Source of the DNA: Chitinophagaceae bacterium
Lineage (GTDB): Bacteria; Bacteroidota; Bacteroidia; Chitinophagales; Chitinophagaceae
DNA: 64,000 nt
Assembly: GCA_016708765.1 (NCBI GenBank)
Contig: JADJFD010000001.1
Span: 372,001-436,000 of the forward strand
Direction of reading: 5' to 3'
Below, piece by piece: positions 46,420-55,644 of the stretch. The stretch's first letter is position 1. Every line of letters begins with the position of its first letter. The translations under genes were made by a program, and so were the position numbers. The notes beneath the pieces were generated by a model that was not told the origin of the DNA, did no database searches, and saw only the letters and a program-made list of their open reading frames with translations.

Positions 46420-46584
46420 TTATACTTTTCCCGATTTTCCAAAAATTAGTGAAATAAGAAATAATACGATAAAAACAAAAAACAGAATTTTCGCTATAGA
46501 AGCTGCTCCAGCGGCAATACCACCAAATCCGAATACAGCAGCAATAATCGCAATAATCAAAAATGTGACTGTCCAGCGTAACAT
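46420..46584 (-). CDS. DUF1328 (YtjA-like) small membrane protein
   Basis: This 54-residue protein is easily missed because of its size. It starts MLRWTVTFLIIAIIAAVFGF and continues GGIAAGAASIAKILFFVF to end SLIFGKSGKV. Two membrane helices and the GFGGIAAGAASIAK turn are diagnostic for DUF1328/YtjA. The family is stress-associated in many bacteria; the molecular role is unknown. The gene stands upstream of the YtxH operon on the same strand. A longer frame on the opposite strand (46388-46660) is its shadow. Confidence 0.9.
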   Translation of the reverse strand: MLRWTVTFLIIAIIAAVFGFGGIAAGAASIAKILFFVFIVLFLISLIFGKSGKV

Positions 46585-46660
46585 TAGCTTAGGTTTTAGT
46601 TTTATAAATAATATATCAACTTGTACTTTGAAAAAACCATGCCATAATTTCTACAATTAA

Positions 46661-47053
46661 AATTAGAAAAAATATTACACACTAATTTTTTGTACTGCAA
46701 ATAAGTATTAGAAAACTAGATATCTTTCATAAACCATGCTTTTACACCTTTAAAAATCATTTTAAAAGAAAATATATGTATTAAACGAAGTTATACAGGC
46801 TTAAATGTTACAAACCGCACAATTGGATAGAAAACTGAAAGTTGATAGCGATTATTTTTATTCTCTCCCAATAGGTAACTATCCCACCTCTTTAAAATCT
46901 CTTTTGATTTAATAAAATCAAGTTTAATCGGGGATTTTTAAAATGGGGCAAATATTAATAACTTATACTTCTATCATTACCCCTTTTAAGCCAAAAACAT
47001 TGTTCTTATTAAAAATTAATTAAATTTAAAATAACCTTTTTTTTTGATTTTAA
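46661..47053. other. 393-base AT-rich gap
   Basis: No gene, RNA or strong hairpin was seen. A short inverted pair (TTGATTT/AAATCAA near 46903-46921) is probably chance. The stretch may include the promoter side of DUF1328 and the lost 5' part of the PAS gene that follows. Confidence 0.4.
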
Positions 47054-47587
47054 GTATTTTCTGAAAAAGTCATTGTAAACAGGAACCCAACTCATTTATC
47101 TCAATGCCTGCTAGACCCAAGCAAAGAACTTATTTGGGTCATTAATGCCAACTTTAAGTTGACATATGCCAATGATAGATATACCAGCCTTATTGAAAAA
47201 ATTACAAGAAAAAAGCATAAACTACTCGACTCTGCATTTATCGGAATTTTTGGTAAAACTTATATTTAAAAATGGAAAATCTAGTATACTAGAGCATTAA
47301 AAGGAGAATCCTTTGAAGTGGTAGATCATCACTTCTATCCTGAATCAAATGAAATAGAATATGGCCTTACTACACTTGAACCTTTAATGGATGACAATAA
47401 CAAAATTTTTGCTGTAGCCTGTCAAACTAAAGATATCACCCATATAGTAAAGCAAAGATCCGAAGCCAATCAAAAGATGGACGCATCTTTAGATGTTTTT
47501 TGCACGGTAAATGAACAAGGTAATTTTGTACATGTAAGTGCTGCGGTAGGTATTGAAATTAATAATTTACTTTCCATTACAACTTAA
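47054..47587 (+). pseudogene. Decayed PAS-domain sensor protein gene
   Basis: One frame reads LLDPSKELIWVINANFKLTYANDRY (a typical PAS start), FIGIFGKTYI, then TAA, KWKI, TAG, and YTRALKGESFEVVDHHFYPESNEIEYG, with no shift between them. The two stop codons lie at about 47267-47285. A second PAS domain begins (KMDASLDVFCTVNEQGNFVHVSAA), departs from the family within a few residues and ends at 47585-47587, with no kinase domain. The upstream end lacks a good start. In-frame stops plus a lost C-terminus mark a real pseudogene, unlike the one-base shifts elsewhere. It is probably the remnant of a sensor histidine kinase. Confidence 0.75.
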
Positions 47588-47593
47588 ATAAAC

Positions 47594-47620
47594 TAGAAAA
47601 GCCTCACATTTCTGTGATGC
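47594..47620 (-). terminator. Terminator after tRNA-Arg
   Basis: On the minus strand GCATCACA-GAAA-TGTGAGGC (one mismatch, GNRA-type loop) is followed by TTTT. It starts four bases after the tRNA 3' end. Confidence 0.65.
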
Positions 47621-47624
47621 TTTG

Positions 47625-47698
47625 TGACCCGGATTGGATTCAAACCAATGACCTATTGCTTAGAAGGCAATTGCTCTATTCAGCTGAGCTACCGGGTC
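47625..47698 (-). tRNA. tRNA-Arg (anticodon TCT)
   Basis: The 74-base sequence folds as a cloverleaf: acceptor GACCCGG/CCGGGTC plus discriminator A, D-stem GCTC/GAGC, anticodon stem ATTGC/GCAAT with loop CTTCTAA (anticodon TCT), variable loop AGGTC, and T-stem ATTGG/CCAAT with loop TTTGAAT. CCA is not encoded. It reads AGA codons, common in AT-rich genomes. No integrase or att-like repeat is evident beside it. Confidence 0.95.
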
Positions 47699-47786
47699 TT
47701 TTTGATTAAAGAGCGGCAAAGATATTTTTTTTTACTTTCCCCACCAAACTGAATACGAGGAATATAAACGTTATTTAAAAGAAAAA

Positions 47787-47806
47787 CGAAGCTTTTGAGT
47801 GCTTCG
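47787..47806 (-). terminator. Orphan terminator-like hairpin
   Basis: CGAAGC pairs with GCTTCG around an eight-base loop. On the minus strand it runs into TTTTTCTTTT. No gene is visible upstream on that strand for 700 bases, so it may end an unannotated small RNA or be left from a lost gene. Confidence 0.45.
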
Positions 47807-48501
47807 CTTTTCAATTACTTCTTCCAAAGAGTACCAAGAAGATGCATTTTGGGAGATTAGTTTAGTCTGTCTCCCGCAGTGTAGTTTTTAACCAAGGTTT
47901 AAGCTTTAATGAAATGATCTGGTTTTTCAAAATCAAAAGGATTCCTAGTTTTCAATCGGGATATGAATTTCTGGTTTTCATTTGCGATTTGGATTCCAGT
48001 TTTAACATTGATATTGACTGTTGCCCGCCCGGATGACTCCGGTCGGACGGGGTTTTCATAATCAAGATTTCACATTGGTTTTTTAAAGGATCAGACTTAA
48101 TGTTTCATATGTACGGAAAAAAACGGATACGCTTATTGTTCTACATCAGCAAACAGCAACAATAGATGTTTACTATTTACTTATTCAATTATCCTATTTT
48201 GACTGAAGCTAGTTGTACAAAGACATTCAAATTGTACAACTGAAAATGCAATTGTTTTCATTTATACACGAATAGGATTCTTTAAAAGGCTTTTGACGGG
48301 ATAGTGTGGATTCTAGTAATTACAAAATGGCTTTCAAAAATGCCTTCGTAATTTCGTACAAATAAAATAAATTGATTTTATTACCGCAAGGTGTTTATAC
48401 AAAGGATTTGTTCTCGTAAAAACACTAATTGATTAAAGTTGTTAAATGCCAATTATTTATAACTTGCAGAAGCTTTTATTTGCATAAATATTTTTTAATT
48501 A
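47807..48501. other. 695-base gap upstream of ung
   Basis: No reading frame with protein-like character was found on either strand. It holds a GC-rich palindrome at 48023-48052 and an orphan terminator at its left edge. The last 100 or so bases should contain the ung promoter, but no exact TAnnTTTG box is near the ATG. Confidence 0.5.
48023..48052. repeat. GC-rich palindrome (REP-like)
   Basis: CCGGA-TGAC-TCCGG forms a five-pair stem that continues with two mismatches into outer GCCCG/CGGGG-type arms. It stands out in an AT-rich gap. It is followed by TTTT, so it could also terminate transcription. Confidence 0.5.
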
Positions 48502-49173
48502 ATGGATATTAAAATTGAAAAATCTTGGAAAGAGGCACTGAAGCTAGAGTTCAGTACGGATTATTTTCAGCAAATTCCTGCTCATATAAAAACCGAAAAA
48601 TCACAAGGGAAAACAATCTATCCACCCGGTTCCTTAATATTTAACGCTTTTAATACTACAGCACTTCAAAAAGTAAAAGTTGTTATCCTTGGTCAAGATC
48701 CTTATCATGGACGAGGGCAGGCACATGGGCTTTGTTTCTCTGTACAGAATGGCGTACCACCGCCTCCATCTCTATTAAATATTTTTAAAGAGCTACAAAA
48801 TGATATTGGTATTACTATTCCCGATCATGGCAATTTGACCAAATGGGCAGAACAGGGTGTTTTTTTACTAAATGCATCATTAACAGTAAGGGCTGGTGAG
48901 CCGATGAGTCATTCAAAAATTGGCTGGTCTACATTTACTGATGCTGTTATTAAAACTATTTCCAGTAAGAAAAAAAATATTGTCTTTTTATTATGGGGAA
49001 AGTTTGCGCAAGAAAAAAGAGTTTTAATAGATGAGTCGAAACATTGTATTTTACGATCAGTCCATCCTTCTCCTTTGTCAGCCTATGGTGGTTTTTTTGG
49101 ATGCAAACATTTTTCTAAAACAAATGAATACCTTGTATCAAAAGGTATTGATCCTATTGACTGGAGTTTATAA
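48502..49173 (+). CDS. ung: Uracil-DNA glycosylase (family 1)
   Basis: This 223-residue enzyme has normal length and all family-1 motifs: GQDPYHGRGQAHGLCFSV (catalytic Asp, about residue 66), the uracil-binding FLLNASLTV, and HPSPLSAYGGFFGCKHF (catalytic His and minor-groove loop). It removes uracil from DNA in base-excision repair. The ATG has only an AT-rich leader. The damaged plsC gene starts three bases after the stop and may be co-transcribed. Confidence 0.97.
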   Translation: MDIKIEKSWKEALKLEFSTDYFQQIPAHIKTEKSQGKTIYPPGSLIFNAFNTTALQKVKVVILGQDPYHGRGQAHGLCFSVQNGVPPPPSLLNIFKELQNDIGITIPDHGNLTKWAEQGVFLLNASLTVRAGEPMSHSKIGWSTFTDAVIKTISSKKKNIVFLLWGKFAQEKRVLIDESKHCILRSVHPSPLSAYGGFFGCKHFSKTNEYLVSKGIDPIDWSL

Positions 49174-49176
49174 TTT

Positions 49177-49729
49177 ATGAGAATAGTTAAAAATATATTG
49201 GGTAGAATATTTGCATTTTGGGCTTTACTAAGTTTTGTGCTTACATTCTTAATTATATTTATTCCTTCCATGTTTTGCTGGCTGATACCTGATCCCAAAG
49301 GCCAAAAATTATTTATACAAATAGCAAAATTGTGGATGAGTGTATGGATACGAATTACAGGTTGTTCAGTTCGTATTAAAGGGAAATCAAATTTCAAACT
49401 TGCTTGATAAGATGAAAGCGGTACTTAATCAAGGGATTCATATCTGCATTTATCCGGAAGGAACAAGAAACAGAACCAGCGAACCTCTTAAGAAATTTTA
49501 TGATGGAGCATTTAAACTGGCTGTTGAAACAAAAAAATCAATCATTCCCGCAGTAATATTTAATACAAAGAAAGTATTGCCATTGGATAAGGCTTTTTAT
49601 TTCTGGCCACATAGAATTGAAATGCATTTTCTTGAACCCGTTGAAGTACTACAAAAAAGTTCTGATGAATTAAAGCAAGAGGTTTCTGAAGTAATGAAAG
49701 CTTATTATGTACAAAACAACACTCTTTAG
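49177..49729 (+). pseudogene. plsC: 1-acyl-sn-glycerol-3-phosphate acyltransferase with the catalytic HX4D segment deleted
   Basis: The first frame gives the membrane-anchored N-terminus (SFVLTFLIIFIPSMFCWLIPDPKGQ, then SVRIKGKSNFK) and stops at 49405-49407. The second frame resumes at about 49398 with LLDKMKAVLNQGIHICIYPEGTRNRT and continues to a normal end. Family members have about 60 more residues between these parts, including the NHxxxxD catalytic motif; here they are absent and the frame shifts. Only the EGTR substrate motif remains. The lesion is an internal deletion of roughly 190 bases, not a run-length change, so this copy should be inactive unless misassembled. It lies three bases after ung; the end overlaps the LptD gene by four. 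Confidence 0.8.
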
Positions 49730-52449
49730 AAATTAGTAAAATACCTGCTACGATTAATTCTTAAATCTTGCAACACAGAAGATTTAGGGCTGATGGTAAA
49801 GCTAAAGGAACGATAGAGACCGATTGGTGTAACGTTTATAGATAATTGCCAGCAATGCATTTCCCGGTTGATGCTCATTTGAAATGTCTGCAATTTTTTT
49901 GTATCAAAATCAAAATTTCCGTTTGTTGAAAAATTCAATTCTGGAGAAAGATTAAAGCTGACCGTAAAGTTTAAACCAGATGTAAAATCTTTTTTATAAC
50001 TAATAAGATCGGGTTGCAAACGATTGGTAAATGATATGGAATAGCCAAATGAAATCTGCCATGGAATATTGAAGTCAACAAAGTCCGCAGGGTTTTGCTG
50101 CATGTACTCCAATAATCTGCGTTGATCTCCAATCAGATTTGGATCATTTAAACGTTCCTCTGCCTCCTTCTTTCGCAATTCATCTTTTTTCTGATCCTTT
50201 GGTTTGCTTTGAAAACTTGTACTCATGGAAATACTACCATAAGTAAGTCTGCCCAATTTAAATTTACCACCCTCCCAAGCATATTTATCTATATCACGGC
50301 CGTATTGATCGGTTTGGTAGGGATCTAATGCAGACTGTGCATTGATTTGAATTTTATCAAATAAAGTTGCTCGCAGATATAAACTGATTATACTTAGTTT
50401 AAGTGAATCAGCTAAAAAATTATAGCCTGTTGAAAATCCGTAACCATCAATCAGCCTTACTTTCTTTATTGCATTCTCACCAGTGTCTTTTTTTGATCTC
50501 CATTTCATTTCCAGATTATTATCTACCTGAAATCCGATGCCGCCAGTTCTTCCTTCTCCATAGCCTTGATATAAGGCACCTTCAAATTCGCTGAAACGGC
50601 TAGTTATTCCTGCAGCAACTGTATCAGTATAAAAATGGCTTTTTGAAAGATCGGGTTTGTAGTTTAAGCTAAAAGAAGGACGAATTACATGCCGTAGTGC
50701 AACAATTCTTGATTTTTTAAATTGATATGTTCCAAATACGGCTGTATTAAAACTTAAAGAAAAAGTTGCCTGATGATCAGTAAAGAAACCTTTTGTAATA
50801 GTGGTATCCACTTTTTGTGTAGCGGTATTCCATTTTCTTCTGAACTTTTGTGCTATCCAAACCTGAGAGTATGATACTGAAGGTGAAACTATAACTGCAC
50901 CGTTCAAAATTGGTGGCAGTGCTAATGTAATTGGAATACTATGTTGTGCTCCCCATTGCAACGTATCAATCAATCTTTTAAGATCAAAAGCTGTATCATA
51001 AAAAGATATCTGGTTTCTAAAATTACCGTTGTAACCAATTCCTAATTTTTCGTACCACTTGGGTGTTCCAACGGCATTTTTACTTTGAAAAGGATATAAT
51101 GTGTTTACGGTAAACCCTGCATCAGGTAAGCTTACATTAATAAGTCTTGTTACATTATTCTGATTATGATTAGCACTTAGTGTAAGATTGTAAGGTTTGC
51201 CTATCCAGGATTTTGAATAAGCAATTGATGAGCCTAACTGGTTTTGAAAATTCAGCTGAACATTATTTGGCGTAAGCTGGTTATATTTTGTAGATCCTGC
51301 ATTTACACTTGCAGAAAAACTAGTGCCTGGTCTTGATTTTCCATCAACACTGTGATTCCAATTTATATTAAATGTTCTGTTCTTTAAAAAATCAGGATCT
51401 CCTTTAAAGTTAATCTTAGTAGTTTGCATATTTATACTAAAAGCTCCGCTGTACCGATATCTTTTTCTATAAGTTGGGTTTACATTAACAGACCAACCTC
51501 CATAAGAATAAATATTACCCATTACCCTAACATCCCAGTAATTACTAAGCACTTTATAATAGCCAACACCTTCAAGCCCCAAACCAAACTGTTCGTTATT
51601 TGCAAACTGTGGAGGTATAAATCCTGAATGACGACCCTGACTTAATGGATAAATACCAAAAGGCAAATAAATCGGAATTGGAACACCTTCAAATTCTAAA
51701 TGAGCCGGGCCAGATACTGCCAGCTTTTGATTGATCACTTTCATTTTTGGAGTTACAAAATCAAAATGTGGTTCATCGAGTAAGCAGGTGGTAAACCTTG
51801 CTCTTTTAATAAAAGTTGTAGTCTCATTTACCTTTTTCGCCACTTCACCAATTACTAAAAATTCTCCTTGCTGGGTATAGGTATTCTTTGTTAACCCAAT
51901 CTGTGATTTAAAATTGTATCGTATGGTATCACTGGTAAATTCGCTTTCACCACTTTTAAAATGTGGCGTTTCAATTACAGCACCAGTACTATCTTTTGCA
52001 TTTACGGCAGTAACAATTTGAGTTTTCTGATCAACTTCCACCTGCGGCGCAGTTAGTTCAATATCCTGGTATTGTGTTTTTGTTTTACCGTATAACAATA
52101 CTTTTTTTTCCCCCACAAGTATTACAGCAGAATCTGCAGCTTCATATTTCAACGGGGCTGTTAATGTGTCTTTGGAAATTTTTAGTGTAAACGTATCTAC
52201 TTTTTCAGTAAAAACGGATGAGTCAACACCAGGTTTTTTTGTGGTATCTGTTAAGTTAAATACAAGGTTAGCTACCGAATCATTTTTCAGCAACGGTTTA
52301 GTTGTATCTGCCGTCACTGTTAAAGGACTGCAAAAATCTGATACGGGAACAGCATAAGCCACAGTTTTCCACGTTATTGTGCAAAACATAAGAGCTGCCG
52401 TTATCCCGTAAAAAAAGAAATTTGACTTAAATTTGTACAGTTGCTCCAT
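49726..52449 (-). CDS. LptD/OstA-like LPS-assembly outer-membrane protein
   Basis: This 907-residue protein has a hydrophobic N-terminal segment that may be an export signal (about residues 10-35), an OstA/LptA-like beta-jellyroll (about 85-330: KKVLLYGKTKTQYQDIELTAPQVEVDQKTQIVTAV) and a large C-terminal beta-barrel. The barrel has the INPTYRKRYRYSGAF and PFGIYPLSQGRHSGFIPPQF segments of Bacteroidota LptD-like proteins. It would insert lipopolysaccharide into the outer leaflet. The gene faces two amidases, an MlaD and an OstA gene, an envelope-biogenesis block. It is single on its strand and diverges from the first amidase over 99 bases. Confidence 0.88.
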   Translation of the reverse strand: MEQLYKFKSNFFFYGITAALMFCTITWKTVAYAVPVSDFCSPLTVTADTTKPLLKNDSVANLVFNLTDTTKKPGVDSSVFTEKVDTFTLKISKDTLTAPLKYEAADSAVILVGEKKVLLYGKTKTQYQDIELTAPQVEVDQKTQIVTAVNAKDSTGAVIETPHFKSGESEFTSDTIRYNFKSQIGLTKNTYTQQGEFLVIGEVAKKVNETTTFIKRARFTTCLLDEPHFDFVTPKMKVINQKLAVSGPAHLEFEGVPIPIYLPFGIYPLSQGRHSGFIPPQFANNEQFGLGLEGVGYYKVLSNYWDVRVMGNIYSYGGWSVNVNPTYRKRYRYSGAFSINMQTTKINFKGDPDFLKNRTFNINWNHSVDGKSRPGTSFSASVNAGSTKYNQLTPNNVQLNFQNQLGSSIAYSKSWIGKPYNLTLSANHNQNNVTRLINVSLPDAGFTVNTLYPFQSKNAVGTPKWYEKLGIGYNGNFRNQISFYDTAFDLKRLIDTLQWGAQHSIPITLALPPILNGAVIVSPSVSYSQVWIAQKFRRKWNTATQKVDTTITKGFFTDHQATFSLSFNTAVFGTYQFKKSRIVALRHVIRPSFSLNYKPDLSKSHFYTDTVAAGITSRFSEFEGALYQGYGEGRTGGIGFQVDNNLEMKWRSKKDTGENAIKKVRLIDGYGFSTGYNFLADSLKLSIISLYLRATLFDKIQINAQSALDPYQTDQYGRDIDKYAWEGGKFKLGRLTYGSISMSTSFQSKPKDQKKDELRKKEAEERLNDPNLIGDQRRLLEYMQQNPADFVDFNIPWQISFGYSISFTNRLQPDLISYKKDFTSGLNFTVSFNLSPELNFSTNGNFDFDTKKLQTFQMSINREMHCWQLSINVTPIGLYRSFSFTISPKSSVLQDLRINRSRYFTNF

Positions 52450-52548
52450 CAGGTAGGAAGCAAATGTAAATCATTATCCATCTGCATCCTATGAAGATTA
52501 TAAAACAATTTGTGAATATTCTATTTGCCACTAAAGAACTGAAAAGCC

Positions 52549-53577
52549 ATGATTGGACGGACCCTTATTATTTTCCTTGTTTGTTGTTTAAGTATTACAA
52601 TATTTTCTTTTGTCAAAAACTCACCTCCAGTTGAAAAGAAACAGAAAGTTATAAGGACGATTATTGTAGATGCCGGCCATGGTATTATGGCAAATGGCGG
52701 ACATAATGGAGCCAAAGGAGCTTATTCTTATGAAGATGATATTTGCCTTGCCATTTCAAAAGAATTTGTAAAGAATTTACAAAAGGAAATGCCGGAGATT
52801 AAGATCGTTGAAACCCGGCCAACAGAAAAAATTACTTCACTAAGCCGCCGAGCAGATATTGCTAATGAAAGTAATGGCGATTTGTTTTTTTGTATTCATG
52901 TAAATGCTGCGGTTCCCATTAAACGAAGAACACTTACTGGTTACAAAACTGTTACATATTATACAGGAAAAGGTAGCAAAAGAAAGAAAAAAACAAAGAA
53001 CGAGCCTCAGTATAAAACGGTTACTCTCGACAATCCAGCAAAAGGAACCGAAACGTACATATGGGGTGCTCATAAAAGTGAAGAAAAGGAACTGGCAATA
53101 AGAGAAAATGCCCCAATGTTGCAAGAGCCTGATTTTAAAAAATCGTATGGTAATATAGACCCTAACTCTCCAGAGTTTATAGCACTTTCATTGTTAAAGA
53201 CAAAACAATATTTTAAAAGAAGTGCCACACTTGCAGGATTTGTGCAAGATGAATTTGCAAAAGTGGGTCGTGTAGACAGAGATGTAAAACAACGAGGTGT
53301 TGGTATTTGGGTGTTGCAAGCTACTGCAATGCCCAGTATTTTAGTAGAGACTGGTTACATTACAAACCGTGTTGAAGAAGATTATTTGAATAGTAAATCA
53401 GGCCAGAAAGAATTAGCGGATTGTATGATAAGAGCGTTAAAGACTTATATTGCATGGCTTGAAAAACAGCAAGATGATATTGATAAGGAAAATAAAAAAT
53501 CGGATAAGAATAAACCGAAAGATGTAAGTGCATTCCTGAAAATGGTAGAGGGAAAAGAAAAAGCAATTACCCGATAA
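52549..53577 (+). CDS. N-acetylmuramoyl-L-alanine amidase (Amidase_3)
   Basis: This 342-residue protein has an N-terminal signal or anchor (LIIFLVCCLSITIFSFV) and one zinc amidase domain: VDAGHG (first His), the Glu in YSYEDDICLAIS, FCIHVNAA (second His) and SILVETGYITN (catalytic Glu). A Lys-rich insert (GSKRKKKTKNEPQYK, about 143-157) and a charged C-terminal tail distinguish it from the basic fold. It cleaves the bond between MurNAc and the stem peptide in the periplasm. A paralogue follows 31 bases downstream with the same arrangement. Confidence 0.93.
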   Translation: MIGRTLIIFLVCCLSITIFSFVKNSPPVEKKQKVIRTIIVDAGHGIMANGGHNGAKGAYSYEDDICLAISKEFVKNLQKEMPEIKIVETRPTEKITSLSRRADIANESNGDLFFCIHVNAAVPIKRRTLTGYKTVTYYTGKGSKRKKKTKNEPQYKTVTLDNPAKGTETYIWGAHKSEEKELAIRENAPMLQEPDFKKSYGNIDPNSPEFIALSLLKTKQYFKRSATLAGFVQDEFAKVGRVDRDVKQRGVGIWVLQATAMPSILVETGYITNRVEEDYLNSKSGQKELADCMIRALKTYIAWLEKQQDDIDKENKKSDKNKPKDVSAFLKMVEGKEKAITR

Positions 53578-53608
53578 AAGTTATCATTTAGCAACAAAAT
53601 ATCTGTTG

Positions 53609-54580
53609 ATGAAAAAAATATTAATTCCGTTTTGTAGTCTATGCCTTTCGTTCATTTGTTTGCCTGTTTTTGGGCAACAACCCAAATTAAAACCTCTTCG
53701 TACATTGATAATTGACCCCGGTCATGGAGGTCAGGATCCCGGGGCGAAAGGAACACTTGAGTCTGAAGCAAATGTTTCATTAGCTATATCACTAAAACTT
53801 GGCGACACTATTGCAAAAGCATTTCCTGATATTAAAATTCTATATACCCGTACTACAGACATCCTTCCGGGCAATAGTACGAACCTAGATGCTTCATTAA
53901 AATACAGAGCTAATTTTGCTAACGAGAACAATGGTGATTTATTTATATCAGTTCACTGTAACTCCGCTGGTAAAACACCAGGTGGCTGGTACGAAAGAAG
54001 AGTGGTTGGTAAAACACCTTACACAAAAACAGTTAAGAAAGGAAAGAAAACTGTTAAACAAACAGCTTACAAATACGAATATGATAATGTGTGGGTTGAT
54101 AATAAAGCAAAAGGCACTGAAACTTACATTTGGGCAATTGGAAAGAATGATGCTAAGATAAATTCAGTGGCAAAAAATGATTTTTCAGGTGAAATGGATT
54201 CTACTTCAACTTTAGAATTACCCGATCCCACAGACCCGGCGGAAAAAGTAAGAATGCTGATTTATACTCAAAATTTTTTTAGAAAAAGTCTGCAACTGGC
54301 AGACTATGTGCAGGAAGAGTTTAAAGATGCTGGACGGGTGAACCGAGGTGTAAAACAAAGAAATGATAAAGGTATCTGGGTTTTACAGGCAACTGCAATG
54401 CCAAGTATTTTGATTGAAATAGGTTTTATTTCAAATAATGAAGAACAAACATATATGCTTAGCCCCGAAGGGCAAAAGGAAATTGTAGCAAATATTTTCG
54501 CTGCGTTAAAAAAATATAAAGAAAAGCTTGAAGAAAAGGCAGCTAAATCTTCAGATGATAAAGAAAAGAAGTCTTTTTAG
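53609..54580 (+). CDS. N-acetylmuramoyl-L-alanine amidase (Amidase_3), tandem paralogue
   Basis: I prefer the ATG at 53609 over the TTG just before it. The 323-residue product has a signal peptide (MKKILIPFCSLCLSFICLPVFGQ) and IDPGHGGQDPGAKG, the Glu in TLESEANVSLAIS, FISVHCNSAG and SILIEIGFISN, so all zinc and catalytic residues are present. The same Lys-rich insert as in its neighbour (TVKKGKKTVKQTAYKYEY) is found. The tail is Lys/Glu-rich. The gene is followed after 71 bases by an MlaD-type gene. Confidence 0.93.
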   Translation: MKKILIPFCSLCLSFICLPVFGQQPKLKPLRTLIIDPGHGGQDPGAKGTLESEANVSLAISLKLGDTIAKAFPDIKILYTRTTDILPGNSTNLDASLKYRANFANENNGDLFISVHCNSAGKTPGGWYERRVVGKTPYTKTVKKGKKTVKQTAYKYEYDNVWVDNKAKGTETYIWAIGKNDAKINSVAKNDFSGEMDSTSTLELPDPTDPAEKVRMLIYTQNFFRKSLQLADYVQEEFKDAGRVNRGVKQRNDKGIWVLQATAMPSILIEIGFISNNEEQTYMLSPEGQKEIVANIFAALKKYKEKLEEKAAKSSDDKEKKSF

Positions 54581-54651
54581 TTGCTTAAAGTTTTGAAAAT
54601 AATTGGCTAATTTGGCAGCTTATTGAGCAGATAGACAAAGCAAAAAATCAG

Positions 54652-55635
54652 ATGAAAATCAGCAACGAAACAAAAGTCGGCATTCTTACTATTACCGGCC
54701 TTACTATACTTATACTTGGATTTAATTTCCTAAAAGGTAAAGACCTTTTTAAGAAAAGCAAAAAGATATATGCTGTATTTAAAGATTTAGGAACACTTTC
54801 TAAATCAAATGAGGTAAAAGTAAATGGTTATGTAATTGGAAGTGTATATAGCCTTGCAGCTAAAGATAAAGACATGAGTGGCATAGTGGCCACTATTAAT
54901 TTATCACAGGAAGTAAATATCCCTAAGGATTCTAAAGCAATGATTTCATCACCTCTTGTTGGTGCTTCTTATATTGTAATTCAAAAAGGAACTTCTTCAG
55001 AGTTTCTGAGTCCTGGCGACACTTTAATAACAATTGTAGATGTTGGTTTGCTGGATGATGTAAAAGCGCAACTTACTCCTACCCTTACAAAAGTTCGCAC
55101 TACATTAGATTCTTTAAATAATGTTTTTGGCAGTATCAATGGTGTGCTAAATTCAGAAGCCAGAACTAATCTTCAACAAACATTAGCTAACCTAAACAGA
55201 GCCAGTAGCTCATTGACTGGGTTAATGGATAATCAAACAGGAGCATTGGCAAAAACTTTGAATAATGCAGAGCAGCTAACCCGAAAGCTGATGAACAATA
55301 CGGATGACATTACTGCTACGATCAAAAATGCAAAAACGGCTTCGGAAAAATTAGCCGCTTTAGAATTGAAACCAACAATTGATTCTTTAAATGCAATGAT
55401 CGGCAGCTTGAAATCAGCAGCAGCAAAAATTAGCAGTAATGATGGTACTCTTGGTGCTTTGCTAAATGATAAGACACTTTATAACAAGCTTACTGATGCA
55501 ATTTTAAGCGCAGAAATATTAATGGACGACCTTCGCACTAATCCAAAACGCTACGTTAATTTATCCATTTTTGGTAAAAAAGATAAAAACGGGCCTATAA
55601 CTTCGCCTGCGATAAAAGACAGTATTCCGAAGTAG
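54652..55635 (+). CDS. MlaD/MCE-family lipid-transport protein
   Basis: This 327-residue protein has an N-terminal membrane anchor (VGILTITGLTILILGFNFLKG) and one MCE domain (about 38-120: LSKSNEVKVNGYVIGSVYSL, with the PLVGASYIVIQKG end). It continues as a long helical, coiled-coil-like region with repeated NLNRASSSL/NNAEQLTRKL-type segments. It would form the periplasmic ring or tube of a Mla-type phospholipid transporter; the ATPase and permease genes are not in the window. It is in a likely operon: amidase upstream, OstA nine bases downstream. Confidence 0.9.
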   Translation: MKISNETKVGILTITGLTILILGFNFLKGKDLFKKSKKIYAVFKDLGTLSKSNEVKVNGYVIGSVYSLAAKDKDMSGIVATINLSQEVNIPKDSKAMISSPLVGASYIVIQKGTSSEFLSPGDTLITIVDVGLLDDVKAQLTPTLTKVRTTLDSLNNVFGSINGVLNSEARTNLQQTLANLNRASSSLTGLMDNQTGALAKTLNNAEQLTRKLMNNTDDITATIKNAKTASEKLAALELKPTIDSLNAMIGSLKSAAAKISSNDGTLGALLNDKTLYNKLTDAILSAEILMDDLRTNPKRYVNLSIFGKKDKNGPITSPAIKDSIPK

Positions 55636-55644
55636 TAAAACTTA

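Noticed and set aside
46388..46660. 90-residue plus-strand frame
   Set aside because: It is the antisense shadow of the DUF1328 gene at 46420-46584, which matches a known family exactly.
47318..47587. 89-residue plus-strand frame taken as an independent gene
   Set aside because: It is the 3' part of the decayed PAS gene; the same frame continues upstream through two stop codons.
47625..47698. tRNA-Arg as an integration site of a mobile element
   Set aside because: No integrase and no direct repeat of the tRNA end were found on either side within the window.
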